From Helicobacter labacensis (GTDB taxonomy: Bacteria; Campylobacterota; Campylobacteria; Campylobacterales; Helicobacteraceae), in NCBI RefSeq assembly GCF_003660285.1, contig NZ_QXQQ01000002.1, forward strand, positions 1 to 64,000: a stretch of DNA of 64,000 bases, read 5' to 3'. The notes below the pieces were generated by a model. The model was not told the DNA's origin. It was given only the letters and a program-made list of their open reading frames with translations, and did no database searches. How positions within the stretch are numbered: position 1 is the first letter of the stretch; each line of letters starts with the position of its first letter. Below, one piece after another: positions 19,708-27,007 of the stretch. Made by a program: the position numbers and the translations under genes.

Positions 19708-20208
19708 TTAGCTTTTGTCCTTAGCCAAAGTGCGGATGTATTGATCGGCCAAATACAAGCCATGCCCGCTCTCGCCCATCAATTTGATCTTGTCTAAGAT
19801 GTTTTTGAAAAGCACCTCTTCTTCGTGCTGTTCGGCCACATACCATTGCAGAAAATTGAAAGTGGCGTAATCTTTGTGCGCCAACATGTGATCCACCAAG
19901 GTGTTAATGGAATGGGTGATGTGCTGTTCGTGTTTGTAGGCCTTTTCAAAGACTTCTACCAAATTTTTAAACGCATGTTCGGGGGCCTTGACTTCTTTGA
20001 GCTGCACGCCCACCTCATTTTCGTTCAAATAGGTGATGATCTTGGTGGCATGGGCGTATTCATCGCTGGCATGTTCAAACAAGAACAACCCCGCCCCATC
20101 AAAGCTATGGGTATAGCACCATGAGCTCATGCTCATGTACAGATTGGCAGAGAAAAACTCATCCATCACTTGGCTGTTAAGCAACTTGACTGATTCTGAA
20201 GGCAACAT
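19708..20208 (-). CDS. pfr: Non-heme ferritin Pfr
   Basis: The 166-residue four-helix ferritin subunit forms 24-mers that store iron. Segments shared with Helicobacter Pfr include NLYMSMSSWCYTHS, DGAGLFLFEHASDEYAHA, TFNFLQWYVAEQHEEE and GLYLADQYI. The ferroxidase residues Glu, Glu-x-x-His and Gln are all present in these stretches. ATG 20208 is chosen because AAAGGAG precedes it and it matches the family N-terminus; the longer frame from 20265 would run through the promoter. In H. pylori, pfr is repressed by iron-free Fur. Confidence 0.96.
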   Translation of the reverse strand: MLPSESVKLLNSQVMDEFFSANLYMSMSSWCYTHSFDGAGLFLFEHASDEYAHATKIITYLNENEVGVQLKEVKAPEHAFKNLVEVFEKAYKHEQHITHSINTLVDHMLAHKDYATFNFLQWYVAEQHEEEVLFKNILDKIKLMGESGHGLYLADQYIRTLAKDKS

Positions 20209-20236
20209 GGAAACTCCTTTATAAGTTTGTATCATT

Positions 20237-20265
20237 ATTATAGTATAAATGAGAAATAAAGTCAA
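20237..20265 (-). promoter_or_regulatory. Near-consensus vegetative promoter of pfr
   Basis: On the minus strand TTGACT (20265-20260) and TATAAT (20242-20237) are exactly 17 bases apart, 29 bases upstream of the pfr start codon. The minus-35 overlaps the last codons of dxr. The stretch after the minus-10 (AATAATGATACAAACTTAT) is very A/T-rich and is where a Fur site would be expected. Such a good minus-35 is unusual in Helicobacter. Confidence 0.75.
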
Positions 20266-21386
20266 GGCTTTAGGGGTAAAACTGTGGCAAAAACACGCAC
20301 CTGTTGATCCAGCGCGCTAATATCCTCTAAATTAGCCACATCATTTACCTCTTTTTCAAAGCACGCTAGGCTTTGCTCTACCACTTGGACGATCCCTCCA
20401 AAATGGATTTTGCCCTCTATAAAGGCTTGGGTAGCCACCTCTGCGCTGGCATTGAGCACCACGCCTAATTTAGGATTCTCTAATAGGGTGTCTTTTAAAG
20501 CCCATAGGGGATATTTGCGCGTGTCTATGGGCTCAAATTGCAAGGGGGGCAAAGCGCACAAATCTAGGGGGGCGATATGGGCTTGTTGGCAGGCTTGCTT
20601 GGGAGCTAGAGCGTGGGCGATGGCAAGTTTCATGTCTGGAGTGGAGAGCTGGGCGTGCAGACTTTGATCTTTAAAGCGCACAAGGGCATGCACGCTAGAG
20701 GTGCGCTCAATATAGGCATCAATCGCCTTTGTGTCAAAGAGCCAACGCGCCTCCAACACCTCAAAAAGCTTATTGAGCATGTTAGCCGCATTGATAGTGA
20801 TATGCGCGCCCATGTCCCAGTTGGGATGTTTTAGGACTTTTTCTAGGCTTTGGTGGGGGATTTGCTCAGGGCTTAAATCGCGCAACGCCCCCCCGCTCGC
20901 GCTCAAATAGAGTTGCGCGACCTCTTGAATATCCCTACCTTGTAGCAAATTCCATAGCCCGAAATGTTCGCTATCAATGGGGATCATCTGCGCGGTGTCT
21001 AAGAGCCAACCTGCTACGACTAAAGATTCCTTATTGGCTAATGCAAGGGTTTTATTCTGTTTAAGAGTGCTCAAAGTGGGCTTTAGTCCAGCAAAGCCGC
21101 TTAGAGCGTTGAGCACTACTAAAGAGTGGCAAGCCTGCAACATCTCCTCTAGCCCTTGCGTGCCAGCAAAAAGGGCGACTTGAGGGGGCAAATCGCGCAA
21201 AAACGCCTTGCTAGGCTGGGGTAAAAAGACTTTTTGGGGCTTATGGGTGTGGATTTGTTGCAATAATAAGGCTTCATTGCGCCCACCACTCAAAGCCTCT
21301 AGCTCAACTTCTAAGTTTTGTGCCACCTCTAGGGCTTGAGTCCCAATTGAGCCCGTGCTCCCTAAAATCACCACGCTTTTAGACAT
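20262..21386 (-). CDS. dxr: 1-deoxy-D-xylulose 5-phosphate reductoisomerase
   Basis: The 374-residue enzyme makes 2-C-methyl-D-erythritol 4-phosphate in the non-mevalonate isoprenoid pathway, using NADPH and a divalent metal. The NADPH motif GSTGSIGTQAL is at residues 9-19. The metal and substrate residues lie in IPIDSEHFGLW near 140 and SASGGALRD near 165, and HPNWDMG near 190. It overlaps cdsA by 8 bases, the same pair and order as in H. pylori. IspH, the last step of the same pathway, is also in this window. Confidence 0.95.
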   Translation of the reverse strand: MSKSVVILGSTGSIGTQALEVAQNLEVELEALSGGRNEALLLQQIHTHKPQKVFLPQPSKAFLRDLPPQVALFAGTQGLEEMLQACHSLVVLNALSGFAGLKPTLSTLKQNKTLALANKESLVVAGWLLDTAQMIPIDSEHFGLWNLLQGRDIQEVAQLYLSASGGALRDLSPEQIPHQSLEKVLKHPNWDMGAHITINAANMLNKLFEVLEARWLFDTKAIDAYIERTSSVHALVRFKDQSLHAQLSTPDMKLAIAHALAPKQACQQAHIAPLDLCALPPLQFEPIDTRKYPLWALKDTLLENPKLGVVLNASAEVATQAFIEGKIHFGGIVQVVEQSLACFEKEVNDVANLEDISALDQQVRVFATVLPLKP

Positions 21387-22155
21387 GGGAGAAGAAGAGT
21401 AAAAAATGCAAGGCTATCCCTCCAAAGAGCATCGCATCTAAGCGATCTAAAATCCCCCCATGCCCGGGCAAGCACGCCCCGCTGTCTTTAACCTCAGCTT
21501 TGCGCTTGAGATAACTCTCAAAGAGATCGCCTAAAATCGCGCTCAAGGCTACCACAACACTCACCCCCAACGCCCATACAAAACCCCCATGCCACATACC
21601 TGCTAACCCCCCAAGCACGCTAGATAAACCTAGACCAACAAAAGAGCCCTCTAGGGTTTTTTTGGGCGAAGTGGGGCTTAGAGGGATTTTACCTAACAAT
21701 CTGCCTCCAAAGTAAGCCCCCACATCAGCCACCACCACGACCACCACCAGCCACACCACCCCGCGCACCCCAAAATCCTTAAACAAGGCTAAGAGCACCA
21801 CAAAGGGCAAGGTGGGGTAAATGAGGGGTAGCACCTGCGCTATAGGCTTTGCCCTAAAGGCTAAGACACCTGCAAAAAACATCCCCACACATAACGCGCT
21901 CTCAATAGGACGCGGGCTAATATAAGCAAACCCCCACACCCCCACAGCCAGCCCATAATGCCAAAAAGCAAAACTAAGAGAGTGAATCTTTTCATAAAGA
22001 CGCAAGGATTCATAAAACCCTAGCAAATACACCACACCTAGCACCGCCCAAAAAACCCACATATCCTGGCTCAATAGCACCACCACCACAAGCGCGATCA
22101 AGAGCACTCCGGTGATATAGCGCGTTTTCTCCCCCTTCAATCTAGAAAAATCCAT
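21379..22155 (-). CDS. cdsA: Phosphatidate cytidylyltransferase
   Basis: The 258-residue integral membrane enzyme has about seven hydrophobic segments and makes CDP-diacylglycerol from phosphatidate and CTP, feeding phospholipid synthesis. The CdsA signature is visible in the C-terminal half: SPKKTLEGSFVG then KDSGACLPGHGGILDRLDAMLF, with the conserved Ser, Lys, Asp and Gly residues. It precedes dxr with an 8-base overlap and follows the DASS transporter gene by 3 bases, so all three are likely co-transcribed. Confidence 0.95.
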   Translation of the reverse strand: MDFSRLKGEKTRYITGVLLIALVVVVLLSQDMWVFWAVLGVVYLLGFYESLRLYEKIHSLSFAFWHYGLAVGVWGFAYISPRPIESALCVGMFFAGVLAFRAKPIAQVLPLIYPTLPFVVLLALFKDFGVRGVVWLVVVVVVADVGAYFGGRLLGKIPLSPTSPKKTLEGSFVGLGLSSVLGGLAGMWHGGFVWALGVSVVVALSAILGDLFESYLKRKAEVKDSGACLPGHGGILDRLDAMLFGGIALHFLLFFSHV

Positions 22156-22158
22156 CCT

Positions 22159-23763
22159 CTAACTCCCAACAAAGATTTGCCCTACAAAGGCGTAAGCGAT
22201 CGCACTAATGAGCACAATCCCTAAGAGATTGAGCCATAGCCCGGCTTTGATCATCTCTTGGATACGCACATAGCCCGAGCCATAGGCGATTGCATTAGGT
22301 GGGGTAGCTACAGGCAACATAAAAGCGCAAGTGGCGGCTAAGGCTACAGGAATGGTAAAAAAGAGGGCTTGAGAGTGTTCATAGCCCAACCCTAGGGCAA
22401 CTCCCCCAATCACGGGCAAAAAAGCCGCAGCCGTGGCGGTGTTGGAGGTGATTTCGGTTAAAAAGATGACTAAAGTTGTTACTAAGACAATCAAGAGCAA
22501 TAGCGGGAGATGGGATAAATGCGCCACTTGATGCCCAATCCATAGAGATAGCCCACTTTTGCTAAATTGCGCGCTTAAGGCTAGCCCCCCTCCAAAGAGC
22601 AAGAGCACATCCCAGGGGAGTTTTTTCATCGTCTCCCAGTCAATCAGGCGGGTTTGTTGGGTAGGAATGATAAAAAGCAAAGTCGCCACACCCATCGCGA
22701 TAATGGAGTCCAAATTGGCGATCTTAATCCCCATAGAGTGTAAAATGCTACCCAAAAAAATCCAACTCAAGCACGCCAGCACGAATAAAGAAGCAACCCA
22801 GATCTCTGCTCCACGCATCGGTCCTAGCTTTTGCAACTCCTCAGCGATCACCTCCTTACCCCCCGGGATTTCTTTGATCTTGATAGGGAAAATGACAAAG
22901 GTCAGCAAAAACCACGCCCCAAAGAGCATAAGTAAGGCGATGGGCACACCTAAGATCATCCAGCGTCCAAAACCAATTTTTAGATGAAAGGCTTCTTGCA
23001 TATAGCCAGCTAGTAGGGCGTTGGGGGGCGTGCCAATCAAGGTGGCTAGCGAGCCAATAGAGGCGCTATAAGCGATGCCCAACATCAAACAAATACTAAA
23101 ATTGGTGCGATAAGTGGGGGTGGGGGATACCTCTTTAGTTTTGTGCATGATGGTGTGCAACGCCCCGCCATGGGTGGACTTGTAAGAGAGAGGGTCATCT
23201 AGGGATTGGGCTTTGTTAGGGTGTTCTTGCTCTTTGAGTAGTTTAGCCACAAGACTTAGCACACTCAAGCCCACGGGCATCATCATCACAGCAGTCGCTG
23301 TATTAGAAACCCACATAGATAAAAAGGCGGTCGCTAACATAAAACCGGCGACTAAGGCTCTAGGGCTTGTCCCCACAAGTAAAATAATTCTAAGCGCGAT
23401 ACGGCTATGTAAATTCCAGCGTTGCATTGCCATCGCCAGCACGAAACCCCCCATGAATAAAAAGATGATCGGACTCCCATAAGAAGCCCCCACTTCTTTA
23501 AAGCTTGCCACACCCAGCGCGCTAAAGAGCACTAAGGGTAAAAGGGCTGTTGCCACCAACTCGATGGCTTCACTCATCCACCAAGCCCCCATTAAGATCG
23601 CCACCCCCGCCACAATGGGCAAAGAATCTAATTTGAGCCCGGGTTTAGTGAGGACATGTTTAATAACATCTAAATGCGCGCTAAGGGCGTAATACACTCC
23701 CAAAGCCAGCACCAACCCCCCCCAAAAACCCACCCACGGCACACTGAATTTAAAACCCTTCAT
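22159..23763 (-). CDS. DASS-family sodium-coupled dicarboxylate/anion transporter
   Basis: The 534-residue protein has 11-12 membrane segments. The family signatures are both present: SNTATAVMMMPVGLS in the first half and TSNTATAAAFLPV in the second, each an SNT motif that binds sodium and carboxylate. TLIGTPPNALLAGYM and ATPPNAIAYGSG are the matching partner loops. The likely substrates are C4 or C5 dicarboxylates. I start it at ATG 23763 (AAAGGAT in front), not 23862, which would overlap the upstream methyltransferase. A run of eight C on the plus strand lies at 23716-23723 near the N-terminus. It corresponds to HP0214 as remembered. Confidence 0.9.
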   Translation of the reverse strand: MKGFKFSVPWVGFWGGLVLALGVYYALSAHLDVIKHVLTKPGLKLDSLPIVAGVAILMGAWWMSEAIELVATALLPLVLFSALGVASFKEVGASYGSPIIFLFMGGFVLAMAMQRWNLHSRIALRIILLVGTSPRALVAGFMLATAFLSMWVSNTATAVMMMPVGLSVLSLVAKLLKEQEHPNKAQSLDDPLSYKSTHGGALHTIMHKTKEVSPTPTYRTNFSICLMLGIAYSASIGSLATLIGTPPNALLAGYMQEAFHLKIGFGRWMILGVPIALLMLFGAWFLLTFVIFPIKIKEIPGGKEVIAEELQKLGPMRGAEIWVASLFVLACLSWIFLGSILHSMGIKIANLDSIIAMGVATLLFIIPTQQTRLIDWETMKKLPWDVLLLFGGGLALSAQFSKSGLSLWIGHQVAHLSHLPLLLLIVLVTTLVIFLTEITSNTATAAAFLPVIGGVALGLGYEHSQALFFTIPVALAATCAFMLPVATPPNAIAYGSGYVRIQEMIKAGLWLNLLGIVLISAIAYAFVGQIFVGS

Positions 23764-23815
23764 TGAGCATCCTTTTGCAAAACTTGAGTTTAAGCTAGAA
23801 GGCTTAACATTTTGT

Positions 23816-24889
23816 TTAAATCTTAAGAATGGGGCGGCGCGCGTAGGCGTAGCGCAACACATCTATACTCACAAACTCCCCCTCCCAAAAGACATAGAAG
23901 TAAGCCCAACCATTGTGGTTTTTCTTGCCTAAGTGTTTAGCTGCCATTTGGTGGATACTCAAATGCTCTTGATCGTCATGCAAACGATCCTCTAGTAAAT
24001 AACAGATGTAATTTTGTTGTTTGTCGTAAAATTTTTGTTTTTCTTGCAAAAAACCCGCTAAGATGAGCTCTTTTAAGCTCACTTTAGGGGGCTTGATCTC
24101 TAGGCTAGCCTCTATGAGGGGGTTAGTAATAGGGGTGATCTTGGCGATGCGCTTGGTGGCTTCTTGCACAAAAAGAGGGTCTTGCTCGATGCCTAAGAAG
24201 TGGCGTTTGCATTGTTTGGCTATTACTCCTGTGGTGCCCGTGCCAAAAAAGGGGTCTAAGATCAAATCCCCGGGCTTACTGCTAGAGAGAATGATCTTTT
24301 CTAAGAGGGCTTGGGGTTTTTGGGTGGGGTGGAGCTTTTTACCATCCGCGCCCTTTAGGCGTTCTGCCCCCATGCAAATGCCTATATGCCAGACACTGCG
24401 CTCTTGTTTGTTGTCATTGAGGGCTTTCATGGTTTTGTAATTAAAGGTGTAGCGGGCGTGTTTGTCCTTAGCGCACCATAGTAAACTTTCATGGGCGTTA
24501 CAAAAGCGACTCCCCTTGAAATTGGGCACAGGATTGGGTTTAGCCCAGATAATATCATTGAGAATCCAAAAACCCAAGTTTTGCATCAAATAGCCCAAGC
24601 GGTAGATATTTTGAAACGAGCCCATCACCCAAATACTCCCATGCGCCTTTAAAACCCGCCTACACTCGGTGAGCCACGCCACACAAAAAGAATCGTAAGC
24701 CTGCAAGCTTTCAAAGCGATCCCACTCTGCACGCACCCCTGCAAAGACCTCCCCATTATTGCGCAACAACTCCCCCTGAGTTTGCATAAAATAGGGCGGA
24801 TCGGCAATAATGAGATCCACACTCTCAGGAGGTAGAGTGGGCAAAACTCTTAAGCAATCTCCCTGTAAAATGCGATCCGTGGCTAACAC
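23816..24889 (-). CDS. Beta-class adenine methyltransferase, M.HinfI/CcrM/HpyAIV type (predicted GANTC)
   Basis: The 357-residue protein has DPPY at residues 30-33 and FFGTGTTG at 214-221. The N-terminal start DRILQGDCLRVL and the extra C-terminal domain (about 255-357, KVSLKELILAGFL, ending in a basic tail) are hallmarks of the M.HinfI/CcrM group that methylates adenine in GANTC. H. pylori M.HpyAIV (HP1352) is the expected relative and has a nuclease partner. Here no nuclease gene adjoins: hsdS lies upstream and the DASS gene downstream. It may act alone as an epigenetic enzyme or as a remnant of an R-M unit. Confidence 0.88.
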   Translation of the reverse strand: MLATDRILQGDCLRVLPTLPPESVDLIIADPPYFMQTQGELLRNNGEVFAGVRAEWDRFESLQAYDSFCVAWLTECRRVLKAHGSIWVMGSFQNIYRLGYLMQNLGFWILNDIIWAKPNPVPNFKGSRFCNAHESLLWCAKDKHARYTFNYKTMKALNDNKQERSVWHIGICMGAERLKGADGKKLHPTQKPQALLEKIILSSSKPGDLILDPFFGTGTTGVIAKQCKRHFLGIEQDPLFVQEATKRIAKITPITNPLIEASLEIKPPKVSLKELILAGFLQEKQKFYDKQQNYICYLLEDRLHDDQEHLSIHQMAAKHLGKKNHNGWAYFYVFWEGEFVSIDVLRYAYARRPILKI

Positions 24890-24898
24890 TCCCTGCCC

Positions 24899-26251
24899 TT
24901 ACTTGGAGTCAAACTCTAGCAGGGCGTTTAAATAGTAATGATATTGCTTTTGCCTTGCTTGTATCTCAGCGGGCAAGCCTTGCTGTAGGTCTGTGGTGAG
25001 GGTGTGGAAGCGGTCTAAGATGTCTACAATTTTTTCTTGCACTATCAGAGGGGGGAGGGGGATTAACGCCTGTTTTATCAGATTAGTATTTAGGTTGGCT
25101 TGCGATCCTGATTGTGCGAGTTTGCGCCACTGGTATTTGATTTTATGTAGCCAATAAAATAAAAAGTTTATATCAACTTTTGGGCTGAGATCGTAAAAGC
25201 AGACAAAGCCGTCATGAATGCAACAATCTACATCTGTAATAGCGACTTCCCCAAGAGTGGCGCACATGCTCATGATTAGATGCCCTTTTGGCACAAAACG
25301 GCTTTTTTTAATCCCCTCTTGGCTCAATTTTTGGGTTGTTGTCGTAAGATACTTGCCTTCAAGGTCGGCAATTCTAACCCAATGTATTGATGAATTTTGG
25401 TCAAACCATTTTGGGTTGCCAATAGGTCTTGGTGAAGCTCCGCGCTGGATTGTTGCCACCTCCCCCAACTCCACCCACTCTATTCTAAAACTTGTTTTTA
25501 ACAAGGCATGTTGAATCTCTTTTGTGGCGCGCATAGGGCTAGGGTGGCCCTGGCTGGAGGGCGCACTAGCTAATAGAGGCTCTCCAAAGTCTAAAAGCGC
25601 ATTGAGGTAGTAAGCATATTGTTTTTTTCTTGCTGTAAGCTCTGCGCTAAGCTCTGCGCTAAGCTCTGCGCTAAGCTCTGCGCTAAGCTCTGCGCTAAGC
25701 TCTGCGCTAAGCTCTGTGAAGGCGTCAAGAATGGTTACTATTTTCTCTTGTATGATTAAGGGGGGGAGGGGGATTTTGAGGGTTTTAATATCCTTTGGGT
25801 AAACATGGGGCTGAGCAGCCCCAAGTGCTAAGTTGTAAATGCGTTTTTGCATACTTTTCAGGGCATAGTAGATGAATTTAGCGGGTATACAAGAGCTATT
25901 AATAGTCGTGCAATCTGAGGCAAAAATTTCTTCGTTCCAAAAATTAACAAAGCCCGCATAAGCCCCTGATGCGCTAATTGTGATGGTGTTTTTGGGGCGA
26001 TTAGATTTGTTATGTAAATAAGCATAACTTAGCCCGCCCCCCACTACTTTAATATGCCCTTGTCGTGTATTTTGCTTGCTGATAGTTGTCCCCTTGCTAA
26101 TCTCCACATCCGCAACCTCCCCCAACTCCACAAACTCCACCCCATTAGGGGCATGTTCTTGTAATAATTTTTTTAGGGGGTGTCTGCCCACACCGGGCAA
26201 GCCTGTGGCTTGTTCCTCATGCTCTTGCAATGATTGATTTAGGGGATACAT
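24899..26251 (-). CDS. hsdS: Type I restriction-modification specificity subunit HsdS (orphan, repeat-containing)
   Basis: The 450-residue protein has two target-recognition domains, each opening with VELGEVA (near residues 40 and 258). Each is followed by a conserved helical spacer (IPLPPLIIQEKIVTILDAF and IPLPPLIVQEKIVDILDRF) and ends with RQKQYHYYLNALLEF or its equivalent. The central spacer contains seven ELSA/ELTA units encoded by 12-bp repeats. Such spacer repeats set the distance between the two half-sites in EcoR124-type enzymes. No hsdM or hsdR is near, so it must act with subunits encoded elsewhere. It begins 3 bases after rluB. Confidence 0.92.
   Translation of the reverse strand: MYPLNQSLQEHEEQATGLPGVGRHPLKKLLQEHAPNGVEFVELGEVADVEISKGTTISKQNTRQGHIKVVGGGLSYAYLHNKSNRPKNTITISASGAYAGFVNFWNEEIFASDCTTINSSCIPAKFIYYALKSMQKRIYNLALGAAQPHVYPKDIKTLKIPLPPLIIQEKIVTILDAFTELSAELSAELSAELSAELSAELSAELTARKKQYAYYLNALLDFGEPLLASAPSSQGHPSPMRATKEIQHALLKTSFRIEWVELGEVATIQRGASPRPIGNPKWFDQNSSIHWVRIADLEGKYLTTTTQKLSQEGIKKSRFVPKGHLIMSMCATLGEVAITDVDCCIHDGFVCFYDLSPKVDINFLFYWLHKIKYQWRKLAQSGSQANLNTNLIKQALIPLPPLIVQEKIVDILDRFHTLTTDLQQGLPAEIQARQKQYHYYLNALLEFDSK
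25637..25716 (-). repeat. 12-bp tandem repeat in hsdS spacer (six perfect copies plus partial)
   Basis: The unit AAGCTCTGCGCT (plus strand) is repeated perfectly six times at 25637-25708 and followed by a partial copy to 25716. On the coding strand each unit gives Glu-Leu-Ser-Ala. Twelve bases is four codons, so gain or loss of copies keeps the frame and only lengthens or shortens the helical spacer by one turn per copy. Confidence 0.95.
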
Positions 26252-26254
26252 GTC

Positions 26255-27007
26255 TTAAAGCCTCACATCTTTTAAAAAAGCATGTAAATGCTGGTATTCT
26301 TTGGGGTTTAGATAGCGGGTTTTGCCTACCGGGAGGGCATTAAGATGGGTAAAGCCATAAGAGACGCGTTGTAAATCTAACACCGCGCGATCAAAATGGG
26401 CGAAAAAGCGGCGCAATTCTCTATTCTTGCCCTCTGTGAGAGTGATTTTGAGCTTAGAAAAATGCGGGTGGTTTTTGAGGATGTGGCAATGGGCAAAGGG
26501 GGGGAGTTGCAGGCTCTGTTTAGGATTTTTGGGATGTGCGCCCTTAGAGGAGCAAATCCCTGTTTGCATGCCCTCTACAATCTCAGGGGTAATAGGTCCC
26601 TCAATTTTGAGCAAATACACCCGCTCTAGCGCGCTGTGCATTAACGCGCTAGCTACCCCACTATGATCACTCAATAATAAAAGCCCACTAGAGGCAAAAT
26701 CCAAACGCCCCACAGGGATAAAATGGGCGAATTTACGCTCCAAGCTCTCAAAGATAGTGCGACGGGCGCGATTATCCTTGCGCGCCACTAGCTCCCCCTT
26801 AGGCTTGTGGTAGAGGATCACACTATAGCGCGGGGCTTTGGGGATTTTAAGCAATCTGCCCTCTACAAAGATTTTATCCTCTGGTTTTAGAGGCGTGGTG
26901 AAATTGGCGATTTGGTGGTTGATCTTGACCTTGCCCTCTGCAATCAAGGTATCGGCTTGACGGCGCGAGCAATGCGCATAACGCGCGATAAACTGATTTA
27001 AGCGCAT
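26255..27007 (-). CDS. rluB: Pseudouridine synthase RluB/RsuA family
   Basis: The 250-residue protein has an N-terminal S4 RNA-binding domain (MRLNQFIARYAHCSRRQADTLI) and a catalytic domain with GRLDFASSGLLLL near residue 97. The Asp in this motif is the invariant catalytic residue. EGKNRELRRFF near 190 is the second family motif. It probably modifies 23S or 16S rRNA; the exact site cannot be told. ATG 27007 overlaps the dnaE stop (ATGA), so it is coupled to dnaE, as in H. pylori HP1459-HP1460. Confidence 0.93.
   Translation of the reverse strand: MRLNQFIARYAHCSRRQADTLIAEGKVKINHQIANFTTPLKPEDKIFVEGRLLKIPKAPRYSVILYHKPKGELVARKDNRARRTIFESLERKFAHFIPVGRLDFASSGLLLLSDHSGVASALMHSALERVYLLKIEGPITPEIVEGMQTGICSSKGAHPKNPKQSLQLPPFAHCHILKNHPHFSKLKITLTEGKNRELRRFFAHFDRAVLDLQRVSYGFTHLNALPVGKTRYLNPKEYQHLHAFLKDVRL

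Noticed and set aside
19375-19797. Plus-strand ORF of 140 codons through the decayed segment and ferritin end
   Set aside because: It overlaps the conserved ferritin gene in antisense, has no family features, and has an unusual Trp/Arg/Cys-rich composition.
25637-25716. Tandem repeat as a CRISPR array
   Set aside because: Units are contiguous with no spacers and lie in frame inside hsdS.
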